Below, one piece after another: positions 1-7,626 of a DNA stretch of 64,000 nucleotides. The notes beneath the pieces were generated by a model. That model searched no databases and was not told where the DNA came from. It saw only the letters and a program-made list of their open reading frames with translations. A program made the translations under genes and the position numbers. The stretch is from assembly GCF_000024345.1 (NCBI RefSeq), contig NC_013729.1, positions 7,192,001-7,256,000 on the forward strand, read 5' to 3'. Origin of the DNA: Kribbella flavida DSM 17836. GTDB taxonomy: Bacteria > Actinomycetota > Actinomycetes > Propionibacteriales > Kribbellaceae. The stretch's first letter is position 1. Each line of letters opens with the position of its first letter.

Positions 1-940
1 CCCAGGCGCGCGGGTCGTAGGCCTTCTTGTTGCCGACCTCACCGTCGACCTTCAGCACACCGTCGTAGTTGGCGAACATGTGCGCGGCGGCCGGCCGGGT
101 GAACGCGTACTGCGTGTCGGTGTCCACGTTCATCTTGATCACACCGTGGTCGACCGCGGCGCGGATCTCCTCCAGGGTGGAGCCGGAGCCGCCGTGGAAG
201 ACCAGGTCGAACGGGCGCTCCTTGCCGACCTTGGCGCCGACCGCGTCCTGGATCTCCTTGAGGATCTCCGGGCGCAGCTTGACCGAGCCCGGCTTGTAGA
301 CGCCGTGCACGTTGCCGAAGGTGAGCGCGGTCAGGTAGCGGCCGTTCTCACCGGTGCCGAGCGCCTCGACCGTGGCCAGGCCGTCCTCGACGGTGGTGTA
401 CAGCTTGTCGTTGATCTCGTTCGCGACACCGTCCTCCTCGCCACCGACGACGCCGACCTCGATCTCCAGCACGATCTTGGCCGCCGCGGCCTTGGCCAGC
501 AGCTCCTTGGCGATCTCCAGGTTCTCGTCCAGCGGAACGGCCGAACCGTCCCACATGTGCGACTGGAACAGCGGGTTCTCGCCGCGGGCGATCCGCTCGG
601 CGGAGATCTCCAGCAGCGGCCGGACGAAGCCGTCCAGCTTGTCCTTCGGGCAGTGGTCGGTGTGCAGCGCGATGTTCACGTTGTAGTTCTTCGCGACCTC
701 GTGCGCGTACGCGGCCAGCGCGACCGAACCGGTCACCATGTTCTTCACGGTCGAGCCGGACAGGTACTCCGCACCGCCGGTGGAGACCTGGACGATGCCG
801 TCCGAGCCCGCCTCGGCGAAGCCGCGGATCGCGGCGGTCAGCGTCTGCGAGGAGCTGACATTGATGGCCGGGTAGGCGAAGCGGTTCTGCTTCGCCTTGT
901 CCAGCATCTCGGCGTAGACCTCAGGGGTGGCAATAGGCAT
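1..940 (-). CDS. fba: Class II fructose-bisphosphate aldolase (C-terminus outside window)
   Basis: This enzyme cleaves fructose 1,6-bisphosphate to dihydroxyacetone phosphate and glyceraldehyde 3-phosphate in glycolysis, and works in reverse in gluconeogenesis. About 313 N-terminal residues are visible; the family is usually about 340 residues, so only the C-terminal tail is missing beyond base 1. The protein starts MPIATPEVYAEML and carries the metal-binding stretch ALHTDHCPKD, a second metal site near LEIEVGVVGGEED, and the phosphate-binding FHGGSGS loop. The ATG at 938-940 follows a GAGGAG ribosome site about ten bases upstream. A GntR repressor gene lies behind it on the same strand, separated by about 165 bp. 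Confidence 0.95.
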   Translation of the reverse strand, partial: MPIATPEVYAEMLDKAKQNRFAYPAINVSSSQTLTAAIRGFAEAGSDGIVQVSTGGAEYLSGSTVKNMVTGSVALAAYAHEVAKNYNVNIALHTDHCPKDKLDGFVRPLLEISAERIARGENPLFQSHMWDGSAVPLDENLEIAKELLAKAAAAKIVLEIEVGVVGGEEDGVANEINDKLYTTVEDGLATVEALGTGENGRYLTALTFGNVHGVYKPGSVKLRPEILKEIQDAVGAKVGKERPFDLVFHGGSGSTLEEIRAAVDHGVIKMNVDTDTQYAFTRPAAAHMFANYDGVLKVDGEVGNKKAYDPRAW

Positions 941-1105
941 GTCTCGCGGTACTCCTCACAACAAAAAGTTCGTGTGGGTCGGCTCCAGTATCACCGCCGG
1001 GGACCTCGTCGTCCCCGGCGGCCCACCTGTCGTACCGGCCGGGACGGCCGGGGAGCGAACGGCAGGATGTAGACCAGTTGATGAACACGTTCGGTCCAGT
1101 TGGCG

Positions 1106-1828
1106 TCAGGACGACGAACCGGACCGCGGGCCGCGCGGCGTGAGCGCCATGTGCAGCCGGTAGCGGTCGGCCCGGTAGGCCGACCAGGACAGCTCGACGA
1201 CCTTGCGGCCGGCGAAGGTGGTCCGCTCGAGGATTAGCAGGGGTGCCCGCCGGGCCACGCCGAGGACCCGGGCGACATGACCGTCGGCGTTGTCCGCCCG
1301 GACGGTCTGCTCACCCGAGGTGACGACGACGTCGTACTCGCTGGCGAAGACGTCGTACAGGGTGCCGAGCTCACGGCCGAGCAGGCCGGGAAAGAGCGCG
1401 GACGGGTAGTAGCCGACCTCGTAGGCCATCGGCGAGGCGTCGGCGGTGCGCAGCCGCTCGACCCGGACGACCTTCGTGCCCTTGGCCACCCGCAGACCCT
1501 TGGCGGTCTCGTCGGACGCCTCGATCTCGGTGGCCGACAGCACCACCGTGCCGGGCTCCAGACCCCGGGCGCGCATCTCCCGGGAGAACGAGGTCAGGTG
1601 CAACTGCGAGTCGACCTGGGGGCCGGTGACGAAGGTCCCCTTGCCGTGCACGCGTTCCAGCGCGCCGGACTCGACCAGGTCGCTGATCGCCTGCCGGACG
1701 GTGACCCGGGAGACGTTCAGCTTGTCCACCAGCGCGCGCTCGGACGGGATCGGGTCCCCGGGGTGCAGCTCGACGTCGATCAGCCGTTCCAGCACCGATC
1801 GGACCTGGGCCCGCTTGGTCGCCACCAT
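1106..1828 (-). CDS. GntR-family (HutC/UTRA) regulator, DasR/NagR-like
   Basis: A 240-residue transcription factor with an N-terminal winged helix (PSERALVDKLNVSRVTVRQAI) and a C-terminal UTRA ligand-binding domain. It begins at the ATG at 1826-1828 (MVATKRAQVRSVLERLI); the open frame continues far upstream but that extension is a shadow of the neighbouring SIS gene. It is divergent from a SIS-domain amino-sugar enzyme, the usual arrangement for N-acetylglucosamine regulators such as DasR and NagR, whose effector is an amino-sugar phosphate. The shared intergenic region contains DasR-like half-sites. The GntR/HutC family assignment is firm; the amino-sugar role is inferred from the neighbour and the operator. 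Confidence 0.88.
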   Translation of the reverse strand: MVATKRAQVRSVLERLIDVELHPGDPIPSERALVDKLNVSRVTVRQAISDLVESGALERVHGKGTFVTGPQVDSQLHLTSFSREMRARGLEPGTVVLSATEIEASDETAKGLRVAKGTKVVRVERLRTADASPMAYEVGYYPSALFPGLLGRELGTLYDVFASEYDVVVTSGEQTVRADNADGHVARVLGVARRAPLLILERTTFAGRKVVELSWSAYRADRYRLHMALTPRGPRSGSSS

Positions 1829-1910
1829 CGAATCTCGATCCTCCAGACCTGGGCGGTACTCCCGGGGGTGCCCCAGCAGACCGCTCACTGCTATCGTGCG
1901 CAGCATACCT

Positions 1911-1934
1911 GTTAAGACCAGATAGGACCAGTGA
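1911..1934. promoter_or_regulatory. Candidate operator for the GntR regulator
   Basis: GACCAG occurs at 1916-1921 and again at 1926-1931, exactly 10 bp apart, so both copies face the same side of the helix. Read on the minus strand they are ACTGGTC and TCTGGTC, each matching one arm of the known DasR site ACTGGTCTAGACCAGT, but in direct rather than inverted orientation. The second copy abuts the GTG at 1931, so a bound repressor would cover the start of the SIS gene. Confidence 0.45.
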
Positions 1935-2989
1935 TCCCAGTGGTGTCTGTCCCCGCCCCTGCCACCCAGATGGCGCGCGAGATCGCCGAGCAGCCGGCCG
2001 CGCTGGCCGCCACCTTCGAGCACGTGCTGCCACGCCGGCACGAGGTCACCCGGCTGGCCGCCGGCCGCCGGCACGTGATCTTCGTGGCCCGGGGCTCGTC
2101 GGACAACGCCGGGGTCTACGGCCGCTACCTGACCGAGATCCACGCCGGCCGGCAGGCCTCGCTGGCCGCACCCTCGGTGGCCACGCTGTACGGCGCGAAC
2201 CTCGACCTGTCGAACTCCCTGGTCGTCGCGGTCAGCCAGTCCGGCGCCACCCAGGAGATCGTCGACACCGCCGAGTGGGCCAAACGCAACGGCGCCGCCG
2301 TGGTCGGCATCACCAACGACGGCAACAGCCCGCTGGCCTCGACCGCCGACGTCGCGCTGATCACCCAAGCGGGCAAGGAGCTCGCGGTCCCGGCGACCAA
2401 GACGTACACGACCCAGCTCGCCGCGATCACCGTCGCGGTGGACGCGCTCGCACAGAAGCCGGGCACCCTGGACGCCGACATCGCCCGGGTCCCGGACGCC
2501 GCCGCGAAGATGCTCGAGGGCTCGGTCGAGGCGGCCGCGGACCTGCTGGCCGGTGCGCACGACGTCCTGTCCAGCGGCCGCGGCCTCACCTTCGGCACGA
2601 CGCTGGAGGTGGCGCTCAAGCTGGAGGAGACCTGCCTGCAGCCCGTCCGCGGCCTGTCGTACGCCGATCTGAAGCACGGCCCGATCGCGGTCGTCGACGC
2701 CGACCTGGTCACCATCCTGGTCGCGGCCGCCGACGGACCGGCCCTGCCCGGCATGACCGAGCTGGCCGCTCTGGTGCGCGAGAAGGGCAGCAAGATCCTC
2801 GGCATCGGCGGCGATGCCACCTTCGCCTCCCGCTGCGACGTCAACCTGGCGGGCCCGGACCTCCCGGAAACCCTCGCCCCGCTGGCCCTGGTCATCCCGG
2901 CCCAGCGCGCGATCGAAGCCCTGGCCCGCAAGCTCGGCCTCGACCCCGACGCCCCCCGAGGCCTCCGCAAGGTCACCCAGACCGACTGA
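1931..2989 (+). CDS. SIS-domain amino-sugar phosphate isomerase/deaminase (NagB-II or GlmS C-half like)
   Basis: A protein of 352 residues with two SIS sugar-phosphate-binding domains, resembling the isomerase half of glucosamine-6-phosphate synthase without the glutaminase domain. Visible motifs are FVARGSSDNAG near residue 50, AVSQSGATQEIVDT near 100, the C-terminal-half ALKLEETCLQPVRG, and the YADLKHGPIAVVD segment. Stand-alone proteins of this type are usually glucosamine-6-phosphate deaminases (NagB-II) or AgaS-type enzymes that feed amino sugars into glycolysis, which suits the adjacent aldolase and GntR gene. The GTG at 1931 is taken as the start; the ATG at 1970 is an alternative giving 339 residues. 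Exact substrate cannot be read from sequence. Confidence 0.88.
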   Translation: MIPVVSVPAPATQMAREIAEQPAALAATFEHVLPRRHEVTRLAAGRRHVIFVARGSSDNAGVYGRYLTEIHAGRQASLAAPSVATLYGANLDLSNSLVVAVSQSGATQEIVDTAEWAKRNGAAVVGITNDGNSPLASTADVALITQAGKELAVPATKTYTTQLAAITVAVDALAQKPGTLDADIARVPDAAAKMLEGSVEAAADLLAGAHDVLSSGRGLTFGTTLEVALKLEETCLQPVRGLSYADLKHGPIAVVDADLVTILVAAADGPALPGMTELAALVREKGSKILGIGGDATFASRCDVNLAGPDLPETLAPLALVIPAQRAIEALARKLGLDPDAPRGLRKVTQTD

Positions 2990-3005
2990 CCCACCCGCAC
3001 CCCAC

Positions 3006-3046
3006 GCCGCCGCTCCCCGGGTTCCCCGGAGGGCGGCGGCGTTGTT
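3006..3046 (+). terminator. Stem-loop after the SIS gene
   Basis: GCCGCCGCTCCCCGG and CCGGAGGGCGGCGGC form an imperfect 15-bp stem with a very short loop, followed by TTGTTG. It begins 17 bp after the SIS gene stop codon and is the likely transcription end. Confidence 0.6.
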
Positions 3047-3279
3047 GCGTGGTGACGGCGGTTCTCCAGGATCGGAACGCGCCTCCGGCCGGGCGTCCGG
3101 GAGCGACGTCGCCCGCGACGCCATGATCCCTCGGGCAGGCATCGTCCCGGGATAGGCGTCGCCCGCGAAGCCATCGTTCCCGGGGAGGCATCGTCCCAGC
3201 AGAGGCGTCATCCGGGAAGCCATCGCCCCGGGCAAGCATCGTCTGGAGAAGCGTCATCCGGGAGCCATCGCCCCCCGGG

Positions 3280-3409
3280 CACCGCCAGCCAGCAGCCGCC
3301 AGGTTCGAGGGGTCAACCCGTCAGATTGCTGGTTGGCCCACCGGATTCTGGCTGGCCAACCGTTGATCTCAGAGGCCAACCCAGCCGAAACAGATCGAGG
3401 GTCGGCGGG
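3280..3409 (+). repeat. Long repeat unit, copy 1
   Basis: Starts with CACCGCC and ends near GGTCGGCGGG. It contains GGTTGGCC and GGCCAACC as an inverted pair around CACCGGATTCTGGCT, able to form a hairpin, followed by a further GGCCAACC. This copy diverges from copies 2 and 3 near its start. Confidence 0.85.
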
Positions 3410-3502
3410 AGAGCCATCGTCTGGAAGCCATCGTCCGGGGGAGGCATCGTCCGGGGAGGCATCGTCCGAAGAGGCGTCGTCCGGGGAGCCATCGCCCCCC
3501 AG

Positions 3503-3631
3503 CACCGCCCGCCGGCAGCCGTCAGGTTCGAGGGGTTGACCCTTCAGGTTGAGGGTTGGCCCACCGGATTCTGGCTGGCCAACCGTTGATCTCAGGGGCC
3601 AACCCAGCCGAAACAGGTCGAGGCCGGCGGG
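3503..3631 (+). repeat. Long repeat unit, copy 2
   Basis: Nearly identical to the other copies over its whole length, with the same GGTTGGCC/GGCCAACC hairpin. It differs by a short stretch near 3541-3556 (CTTCAGGTTGAG in place of CATCAGATTGCT). Confidence 0.85.
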
Positions 3632-3664
3632 GAGCCATCGTCCGGGGGAGCCATCGTCCCCCAG

Positions 3665-3795
3665 CACCGCCCGCCGGCAGCCGTCAGGTTCGAGGGGTTG
3701 ACCCATCAGATTGCTGGTTGGCCCACCGGATTCTGGCTGGCCAACCGTTGATCTCAGAGGCCAACCCAGCCGAAACAGGTTGGAGGTCGGCGGGG
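3665..3795 (+). repeat. Long repeat unit, copy 3
   Basis: Third copy. Its first half matches copy 2 and its middle (CATCAGATTGCTGGTTGG) matches copy 1, so the three copies look like recombinants of one another. Confidence 0.85.
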
Positions 3796-4211
3796 GGAGC
3801 CATCGTTGCAGGAGAGGCGTCATCCGCGGAGCCATCGCCCTCGGGGAGCCGTCATCCGGGAGCAGGCATCGTCCGGGGAGGCGTCGTCCGGAAAGCCATC
3901 CCCCCTAGGGGAGGCGTCGTCCAAGGAGAGGCGTCGTCCAGCGAGCCATTGCCGTCCAGGCGGAGCCATCGTCCGGAGAGGCGCCGTCCAGGAGTCATCG
4001 CCCCTCAGGGGGAGGCGTCGTCCCAGGAGAAGCATCGTCCGGGGTGGAGGTGCCTGCTGCCGGGTCGTGGTCGACGCGGACCTGCGGCTGGCGGTGGTCG
4101 TCTCGGCTTCGGCGCGCTGGTCGGTGGGCCGGCCGACGCTGACCTGAAGCGGACAAGGGCCCGCTCGGGCTCTTTCCGTTCTTAGTCTGAGGCGGTGACT
4201 TCGGCGGTGGT

Positions 4212-4231
4212 TCGACCCGGACTCGGGTCGA
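4212..4231 (+). promoter_or_regulatory. Hairpin immediately before the ribosome site of the next gene
   Basis: TCGACCCG-GACT-CGGGTCGA is a perfect 8-bp stem with a 4-nt loop. It ends at the first base of the AGGAAGGG ribosome site (4231-4238) of the gene starting at 4245. It could affect translation or mRNA stability. Confidence 0.4.
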
Positions 4232-4244
4232 GGAAGGGATCCGG

Positions 4245-4643
4245 ATGGCCGTTTGTGACTTCTGCAGCGATACCGGCGTGACGACTCGCTATCCCGCCGA
4301 GGCTGTGCAGGCGGCGGCCGCGAGCGGCTTCCGGCCGACCGGGGCCCTGGAGATGGGCAACCAGGTGGCGCGCACGCTCGGGCTGACCGACCTGGACCTG
4401 GAGGGGAACTGGGTCGCCCAAGTGATGGGCGATTCAACGGACTGGGCACTGTGCGCGAGCTGCGCCGCGTCACTCGAGCAGCATGTTGCGGGCGACCCGG
4501 CGGCGCCATCCCGGCCGGCCGCACCCGCACCCACACCCAGCAACGCAAGCGCACACAGCCAGCCCGTGCAATCGACGCCGGCCGACTGGAACGCCTCCAC
4601 GCCCAGGCGGCGCTGGTGGTGGTTCGGGCGCCGGCGCGCCTAG
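4245..4643 (+). CDS. Small protein with two cysteine pairs, function unknown
   Basis: A 132-residue protein that I cannot assign to a named function. CxxC pairs at residues 4-7 (CDFC) and 70-73 (CASC) suggest a single zinc site formed by the first 80 residues. A proline/alanine/serine-rich linker follows, then a short basic aromatic tail ending RRRWWWFGRRRA. The ATG has a clear AGGAAGGG ribosome site seven bases upstream and codon use typical of the window, so I take it as a real gene. It stands alone between two repeat-rich intergenic regions. Confidence 0.7.
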   Translation: MAVCDFCSDTGVTTRYPAEAVQAAAASGFRPTGALEMGNQVARTLGLTDLDLEGNWVAQVMGDSTDWALCASCAASLEQHVAGDPAAPSRPAAPAPTPSNASAHSQPVQSTPADWNASTPRRRWWWFGRRRA

Positions 4644-5354
4644 CCGGCCGCGCGGGAAGCGATCGCGCTGACGTGCGTCGGCACGGTGAGCCTGCACACC
4701 GGTTCGCTCGGCGACGACGGCGGCCCGGACGGTTGCTCCGGCCGATCCCGCCGCACGCCGAGCTGGCGATCAGGATGCACAGCGGGCCGCAGCGGTCGGA
4801 CCCGAGGGCAAGGTGTTCGACGTGCTGAGCGAGTCGCGCGGGCGGACGCCGCCGAACAGTCTCGGGCGAAGCGCTGCGCTACCCCCTCCTTGCCGTCGAC
4901 TGGCGGCCAACGCCACTACTGGCGGCCAGAGCCACAACTAGCGCCGTACGAGCCATCACTCATCGCCGGAGCCGCCAGTCATCGCAGACGACGTCAGTCG
5001 TGTGGCGCTGAGACAATCCGCTCCTCAAGCGGGAGATGCGCCGCACGATAGTGCTGCCGGACCGAACGGGCTCAGACCAGGATGGCCGAGATAATCGCCC
5101 ACTCCAGCGCCGAGGCCCCGAGCTGGCTGTCCGCGCGCCAGCCCGACAGTCCGGGTACGCCGCCGCCCGTCCCGGCAGCTACACCGCGCGCCCCGTCCCG
5201 GCAGCGACCTCGCGGGCCCTGCCCCGGCAGCGACCTCGCGGGCGCGGGCCAAGCAGGCCCGGAGGGCAGTCTGCGGGATCAGCCGACCAGCACGCACGGA
5301 AGGGCGACCCGCCCAACCAGCCGACCAGCGCACACGAAGAAGCGACCCGGCCGA
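4644..5354. other. 711-bp region without a supportable gene; contains short tandem repeats
   Basis: No reading frame here combines a start, a ribosome site and the expected codon bias. Two adjacent copies of a 19-bp unit beginning ACTGGCGGCCA lie at 4899-4936, and the reverse complement GCCGCCAGT follows near 4971. From about 5165 there is a second repeat group, described separately. A stretch near 4800-4840 translates plausibly (GPEGKVFDVL) and may be the remnant of a lost gene. Confidence 0.6.
5165..5345. repeat. Two short tandem repeat groups
   Basis: CCCGGCAGC recurs at 5171, 5197 and 5223, an exact 26-bp period; the second and third copies extend to CCCGGCAGCGACCTCGCGGGC. CAGCCGACCAGC recurs at 5280 and 5318 (38-bp period), each followed by a GCGACCCG motif. 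No gene overlaps them. Confidence 0.7.
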
Positions 5355-6623
5355 TCAGCGGGTCAGCAGGGTCCAGCCGTGTGGGGGCACGGTGAGGGGG
5401 TCGGTTGGCGGCGCGTCGGTGGAGTGGGCGGCGAGGTTGAGGCCGGCTGCTTCGGCGGGGAAGTGGTGAGGCTCGTCGGCGACGTTGAGGAGGAGTAGGA
5501 GTTCGGCGTCGCCGGAGGTGGAGCGCAGGGCGGCGGACTTGTTGGTGAGGTGCTCGACTGCCGTGCGGGCTCGGACCAGCCACGGGTTGCGGCGGCGTAC
5601 GCCGATCAGGTGCTGGTGCAGGCGGTACGTCGGCTGACCGGCGGGCGAGAGCTGGTCGGGCTTGTCGGGGAACGCCGGGCGGATGGCGTCGTCACCGCCG
5701 GCGCGGTCCTCCTTGAGCCCGCGGAAGGCCTGCTCGTCACCGGCGTAGACGCTCGGGATGCCGGCGACGCTGAACAGGATCGCCAGCGCGTGGCCGAGAT
5801 GCCGCTCGTCGGTGAGCTGGGTCGCGATCCGGGTGACGTCGTGGTTGCCGACGAAGGTCTGCGGCACGAAGGCGTCGAGCAGCTGGTCGTGCCGCTCCAA
5901 GGCGTACGCCAGCTCGAAGAAGTTGCCGTCCTTCAGCGAGCTCCAGATCGCCTTCCACAGCTCGTACTGCGTGATCGAGTCGATGCTGCTGGTCCGGGCG
6001 TACTCGGCGTAGTCGCCGTGGATCAGCTCGCCGAAGAACCACGCGTCGGGGTACTGCTGCCGCACCTCGCCGAGCACCTCGTGCCAGAACCCGGCCGGCA
6101 CCGCGTACGCCGCGTCCAGTCGCCAGGCGTCGACGCCTCGGCCGAGCCAGTGGGTGAGCACGTCGACGACGTACCGGCGGACGGCGGGTTCGTCGTGGTT
6201 CAGCGCGACCAGGTGCTGGTGACCCTCGAAGACGGCGGCGGTGCCGTCCTCGGCCTGGCGGAACCATTCCGGCGGGGCGTCGAAGGATCGGGCGACGTGG
6301 TTGAAGACGCCGTCCAGCGCGACCCGGAGACCGCGGGCGTGGGCGGCGGCGACGAGCTGGTCGAGGTCGTCGGCGGTCCCGAGGCGGGGGTCGATGCGCA
6401 GGTGGTCGAGCGTGTCGTAGCCGTGGGTCTCCGCCGCGAAGACCGGACCGAGCAGCAGGCCTGAGCAGCCGAGCTCGATCGCGTAGTCCAGCCAGTTCTC
6501 CAGCTGGTTCAGCCGGTGCCGCGATCCTGCGCCGTCCGGCAGGTCGGCGAGCCTCTGCTCGGCGCCGGTGAAGCCGAGCGGGTAGACGTGCCACCAGATG
6601 GCGTGATCGGTCCACGCTGCCAT
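5355..6623 (-). CDS. GH13-family alpha-amylase-type glycosidase
   Basis: A 422-residue TIM-barrel glycoside hydrolase that acts on alpha-glucosidic bonds. The conserved GH13 regions are present: DGVFNH at 104-109, WRLDAAY with the nucleophile D170, FFGEL with the acid/base E199, and FVGNHD with D262. There is no signal peptide, so it is probably cytoplasmic and acts on short oligosaccharides. The C-terminal third is a short beta domain. The ATG at 6621-6623 is preferred over the GTG one codon upstream because GGAGGAGG then sits five bases before it. It is monocistronic in appearance. The precise substrate is not determinable. Confidence 0.92.
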   Translation of the reverse strand: MAAWTDHAIWWHVYPLGFTGAEQRLADLPDGAGSRHRLNQLENWLDYAIELGCSGLLLGPVFAAETHGYDTLDHLRIDPRLGTADDLDQLVAAAHARGLRVALDGVFNHVARSFDAPPEWFRQAEDGTAAVFEGHQHLVALNHDEPAVRRYVVDVLTHWLGRGVDAWRLDAAYAVPAGFWHEVLGEVRQQYPDAWFFGELIHGDYAEYARTSSIDSITQYELWKAIWSSLKDGNFFELAYALERHDQLLDAFVPQTFVGNHDVTRIATQLTDERHLGHALAILFSVAGIPSVYAGDEQAFRGLKEDRAGGDDAIRPAFPDKPDQLSPAGQPTYRLHQHLIGVRRRNPWLVRARTAVEHLTNKSAALRSTSGDAELLLLLNVADEPHHFPAEAAGLNLAAHSTDAPPTDPLTVPPHGWTLLTR

Positions 6624-6719
6624 CACGACCTCCTCCGCGACCCGACAAGTCGCTCGACCAGTGCACCTGACCGTACCGGCTCCTCCACCACCGCCCGACG
6701 CACCGGGCCGCGCCGGCGG

Positions 6720-6986
6720 TCAGGCTGCGTGGTGATCAGGCTTCAGCTGCTGGACCAGCGCGGTCACCTCGTCCGCCTCCGCCTCGATCAGCATCAGCAT
6801 CGCGACCCGCGCCGACTCGTCGGACGCCCCGAGCGCGGCCGCGGTCAACGCCCGCACAGTCGCCAGCTCGTGGATCAGCTCACGCCAGATCTCCGCCGTC
6901 TCCCGCATGGCCGCCCGCTGGGCAGCCGGAACCACCGCGATGCCGTCCAGTTCGTCCGGTCGGTGCGCGTACAGGCCAGAACTCAC
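6720..6986 (-). CDS. Small helical protein, function unknown
   Basis: An 88-residue, alanine-rich, mainly helical soluble protein (MSSGLYAHRPDELDG... ending QLKPDHHAA). I recognise no family. The GTG at 6984-6986 is chosen because a GGGGGT purine stretch lies just upstream and the sequence before it loses coding character; an upstream start giving 116 residues is possible. It sits between the glycosidase gene (same strand) and a divergent cupin gene. Confidence 0.6.
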   Translation of the reverse strand: MSSGLYAHRPDELDGIAVVPAAQRAAMRETAEIWRELIHELATVRALTAAALGASDESARVAMLMLIEAEADEVTALVQQLKPDHHAA

Positions 6987-7266
6987 GTCGTACCCCCATG
7001 TCGTCGCAAACCCCGGTACGGCATGCAGCAGCGCACGCCGTCCCCTCCCGAGTTGGGACTGACTTTCCACCCACCCAACGGATTCGGGCGCGCCGGAGTT
7101 ACGGCCGCATCACAGAAACTTCTCAGCAGGGATTCAGCGGGTCGCGCCCGACACTTGACCTCAATACGACTCGAGCTTTTACCGTCTAGCGACTCGCGGA
7201 TGTCGTCCCCGTGGACTTGAGGAGCGGCAGTGATCGTCACCATCGCCACGCAGAGAGAGGTACGGC

Positions 7267-7608
7267 ATGTCTGACACGCCCTCGCGGGCCCGCAGGTTCA
7301 GTTCGGCGATCGGCGGTGACGCCGTCCGCTTCGGCGACGGAATTCTCATCGCGCCCGCGCTCGGCGCGGAGGCCGGCGTGTTGATGAGCGCCTACACGGC
7401 GTTCTTCTCCGCGGGGGCGCGGGCCGACCTGCCAGCCCCCTACGCGGAGGTGTGGGTCGTGCTCAGCGGAGCCCTTCGAGTGGGCGCCGACGGCGAGGCC
7501 GTGACGGTGCGCGCAGGCGACTTCGTGCACGTTCCAGAGCTGGCGCCCGGGGTCGTCGAGGCCCTCGAAGACACCACCATGGTCTGTGTGTCGGCGCCTG
7601 CTCACTGA
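7267..7608 (+). CDS. Cupin-fold small protein
   Basis: A 113-residue protein predicted to be a single beta barrel. The second cupin motif is visible around GDFVHVPELAPGVVEAL. The first motif lacks the usual pair of metal-binding histidines (FFSAGARADLPAPYAEVWVVLSG), so metal-dependent catalysis is doubtful and ligand binding or an altered site is more likely. The ATG follows an AGAGAGG ribosome site at normal distance. Its stop codon lies 18 bp from the stop codon of the convergent methyltransferase gene. The specific role is unknown. Confidence 0.8.
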   Translation: MSDTPSRARRFSSAIGGDAVRFGDGILIAPALGAEAGVLMSAYTAFFSAGARADLPAPYAEVWVVLSGALRVGADGEAVTVRAGDFVHVPELAPGVVEALEDTTMVCVSAPAH

Positions 7609-7626
7609 CGAAGGCCGGGCAGCCTG

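Larger units (their letters stand above)
3119..4047. repeat. Mosaic repeat tract: ~33 short units interleaved with three ~130-bp units
   Basis: This gene-free tract is built from two repeat types. The short unit is 13-16 bp with consensus GGAGSCRTCGTCC (for example at 3137, 3184, 3442, 3457, 3472, 3878, 3911, 3927, 4012). Neighbouring copies alternate between a GCCATCG and a GGCATCG or GGCGTCG form. The long unit is about 130 bp and occurs three times. No reading frame spans it with codon bias like the flanking genes; the minus-strand frame through 3413-3490 reads as repeated DDGSP/DDASP only because several short copies are 15 bp apart. See findings for details. Confidence 0.9.

Noticed and set aside
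80..1072. 330-codon plus-strand frame opposite the aldolase
   Set aside because: Shadow frame antisense to a clear aldolase gene; valine/leucine/arginine-rich composition is typical of GC-rich antisense frames.
3254..3835. 193-codon minus-strand frame through the repeat tract
   Set aside because: Its protein is simply the translated repeats, there is no ribosome site, and repeat spacing does not keep the frame outside a short block.
3119..4047. CRISPR array
   Set aside because: Short repeats are adjacent or nearly so, with no unique spacers of uniform length and no cas genes.
3556..4185. 209-codon plus-strand frame in the repeat tract
   Set aside because: Overlaps the antisense frame above, is Arg/Gly/Ser-rich from repeat translation, and lacks a start signal.
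4686..5051. Possible 121-codon gene between the cysteine-pair protein and the GH13 gene
   Set aside because: Arg/Ser-rich composition, no ribosome site, and tandem repeats within it; at most a gene remnant.
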